From positions 1-42,992 of the forward strand of contig JAJDTI010000065.1 in NCBI GenBank assembly GCA_022827245.1: a stretch of DNA of 42,992 bases, in the 5' to 3' direction. This DNA comes from Pseudomonadales bacterium. Lineage in GTDB: Bacteria > Pseudomonadota > Gammaproteobacteria > Pseudomonadales > Azotimanducaceae. Every line of letters begins with the position of its first letter. Position 1 is the stretch's first letter. Of this stretch, positions 42,041 to 42,992 are shown piece by piece. The notes below the pieces were generated by a model. That model made no database searches and was not told where the DNA came from. It was given only the letters and a program-made list of their open reading frames with translations. Both the position numbers and the translations under genes were made by a program.

Positions 42041-42364
42041 TTCAATCGGGGAGCCGGCTGCGGACCGTGCCGACGAGCCGCGGCGGCCGCGGGATCTTGA
42101 GATGGGCGGTGTTCTCTTCGCGGCGGCGATGTCCTCCGCAGCCTGGTCTCCACGATGATTTAGGGCGATGTTCCGTGGTGAGGGGGTGCCGTTCGCGACG
42201 CCTGGCCATCACCGAGCCCGCCGGCCACCGACCCCAGCAAGAGCAGGAAGCGTTTTCCACGGGCCGTCCACGGGCGCGGTCCCCCAAACACCTTAAGCGC
42301 CGGTGGGCGGGCGGTGGAAAACGCGGCGTCGGACCCGCCCCAGGCCTTGATTAGGGCGATGTTC
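42028..42364. repeat. Cluster of four GGGCGATGTTC-type repeats in both orientations
   Basis: Copies: minus strand 42028-42047 (GATTGAAATGGGCGATGTTC), plus strand 42093-42114 (degenerate, GGGCGGTGTTC core), plus 42156-42173 (TGATTTAGGGCGATGTTC), plus 42348-42364 (TGATTAGGGCGATGTTC). All share GATT or GATC shortly before the core. The last two are both followed by CGTGGT, the second after an 8-bp insertion. The first and third copies face each other like terminal inverted repeats of a 146-bp element (42028-42173). Confidence 0.6.
42250..42324. repeat. 11-bp inverted repeat
   Basis: GCGTTTTCCAC (42250-42260) and GTGGAAAACGC (42314-42324), with 53 bp between, lying between the two direct repeat copies at 42156 and 42348. 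It could fold as a hairpin or mark the interior of a small mobile element. Confidence 0.5.
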
Positions 42365-42426
42365 GCAGAGCCCGTGGTCGCCCGTGTCGAAACCGTGCGG
42401 GCCATCGAGACGGGCCGGGCCGGGTG

Positions 42427-42452
42427 GCCGAGGGTGGTTTCCCACCCCCGGC
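42427..42452. terminator. Hairpin downstream of the FkbM-type gene
   Basis: Stem GCCGAGGGTGG / CCACCCCCGGC (10 of 11 paired) with loop TTTC. It lies about 80 bp past the stop of the minus-strand FkbM-type gene and may end that transcript. No T-run follows. Confidence 0.4.
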
Positions 42453-42530
42453 TCCCCGCAAAGAAGGTTTCCGTCGTTACATAACTTCCCCCTTCACCAA
42501 GCTTCGCCTGGCGCAAGACGAGCCCGTCCC

Positions 42531-42992
42531 CTACGGGAACCGATAACGCGCCAGCGCGATGTGACGGCCACGACTGTCCGGCAGGTCCAGGGCGAAGCCG
42601 GCGTCGAAGAGCCGCTCGAGGAGCCGGTTGGTCCGCTCGTAGCCCACGACCTGCTCGTGCGCGCTGAGCAGGAGGATGCGCACGTCGCCGAAGTCCTCGA
42701 TCGCCGTCAGCAGGTCCCGCTCGCTGCCCTCGACGGCGACGTTCAGCACGGACACGCCACGTGTCCGCAGGAGCGGCGCAACATCGAGGGTCGGGACGGT
42801 CACGGTCTCGATGTCGCCCGCCTTCGGGGTGAGGGACGAACGTCCGAGTTGCTCGTTCAGGTGGAAGTCCACCTCTCCCGGATCGCCGCCGGGCACGGCG
42901 GCCGCGCGCAGCAGCTCGATGCCCTGGCCGTTCGCCGCGAAGTTGGCCTCCGCCAGGGCGGCCGCGCGCGGGTCGGCCTCGACGCAGAGGAC
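42531..42992 (-). CDS. FkbM-family methyltransferase (partial, 5' end beyond window)
   Basis: 153 residues are visible; the gene continues past the right edge, and an internal GTG at 42894-42896 is not the true start because the frame stays open and family-like to the edge. FkbM-type SAM-dependent O-methyltransferases often modify surface glycans. Seen here: VEADPRAAALAEANFAAN (strand 2 acidic motif), then DIETVTVPTLDVAPLLRTRGVSVLNVAVEGSERDLLTAI, where family members usually read D(I/V)EG or KIDVEG; here the acidic residue before EG is Ala-Val (NVAVEG). The C-terminus (LLLSAHEQVVGYERTNRLLERLFDAGFAL) is typical. It continues the glycan theme of the neighbouring glycosyltransferases. Confidence 0.75.
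   Translation of the reverse strand, partial: VLCVEADPRAAALAEANFAANGQGIELLRAAAVPGGDPGEVDFHLNEQLGRSSLTPKAGDIETVTVPTLDVAPLLRTRGVSVLNVAVEGSERDLLTAIEDFGDVRILLLSAHEQVVGYERTNRLLERLFDAGFALDLPDSRGRHIALARYRFP

Larger units (their letters stand above)
41793..42530. other. 738-bp gene-poor, repeat-bearing stretch
   Basis: No confident gene. It holds a 78-codon reading frame (41804-42040, minus), four copies of a GGGCGATGTTC-centred repeat in both orientations (42028-42364), an 11-bp inverted repeat (42250-42260/42314-42324) and a long hairpin (42427-42452). The segment near 42475-42500 (acataacttcccccttc) is more AT-rich than the rest of the window. This is the only place in the window where gene density breaks down, and it looks like a remnant insertion or a repeat nursery between glycan genes. 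Confidence 0.7.

Noticed and set aside
41863-42153. 96-codon minus-strand frame overlapping the 78-codon frame
   Set aside because: Cys/Trp/Arg-rich translation without protein-like pattern; it competes with the better 78-codon frame.
42160-42516. 118-codon minus-strand frame in the gene-poor stretch
   Set aside because: Built across the repeat copies and both hairpins, no motif, no Shine-Dalgarno sequence; better explained as repeat DNA.

Overview
This 43 kb window comes from the chromosome of a high-GC (about 70% by eye) free-living-type gammaproteobacterium. Nearly all of it is dense housekeeping sequence, with short intergenic gaps and strong G/C bias at third codon positions. Gene content and order place it near Pseudomonas/Chromatiales-like lineages: mfd, csiV and S-methyl-5'-thioinosine phosphorylase sit next to lexA and topA, as in the Pseudomonas aeruginosa PA3002-PA3011 neighbourhood, but here hpt and a MscS channel replace nagZ and psrA. 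I see no rRNA, tRNA, CRISPR array, prophage or complete insertion sequence. The exact genus cannot be read from the sequence.

Layout, left to right. 1-2265: the start of a large FAD/4Fe-4S oxidoreductase that runs off the left edge, then a small membrane coiled-coil protein. 2430-9229: mfd and csiV (+) converge on an operon mscS > hpt > S-methyl-5'-thioinosine phosphorylase (-) whose genes are joined by 4-bp overlaps. The two enzymes form a methylthioinosine to hypoxanthine to IMP salvage route. 9330-13397: lexA with two SOS boxes, convergent with topA, and a membrane-anchored unknown. 13538-16755: universal stress protein, lytic transglycosylase slt and tatD. 16738-21665: a glutaredoxin-like gene overlaps head-to-head with a five-gene translationally coupled operon (C39-like peptidase, small membrane protein, GNAT acetyltransferase, S9 peptidase, D-Ala-D-Ala ligase family enzyme). 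21719-24604: VOC/methylmalonyl-CoA epimerase-like gene, a strong hairpin, then amtB and pyrD (-). 24725-29871: a MoxR-DUF58-DUF4381-VWA-VWA/TPR (Bat-type) operon. 29879-33407: pepN and its DUF2797 partner. 33489-35077: xdhC and a MocA-like nucleotidyltransferase. 35087-37798: nadK, and divergently cysE and an SDR. 37818-42992: a surface-glycan block with a methyltransferase, an ELM1-family protein, two divergent GT4 glycosyltransferases and an FkbM-type methyltransferase running off the right edge.

The least ordinary stretches are: the coupled peptidase/acetyltransferase/ligase operon; two genes (slt and the MocA-like gene) whose only credible start codon is CTG; a perfect 14-bp inverted repeat between the divergent glycosyltransferase genes; and a 738-bp gene-poor stretch (41793-42530) holding four copies of a GGGCGATGTTC-centred repeat in both orientations. 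Eleven gene junctions in the window use an NTGA 4-bp stop/start overlap, so translational coupling is the main mode of operon organisation here.
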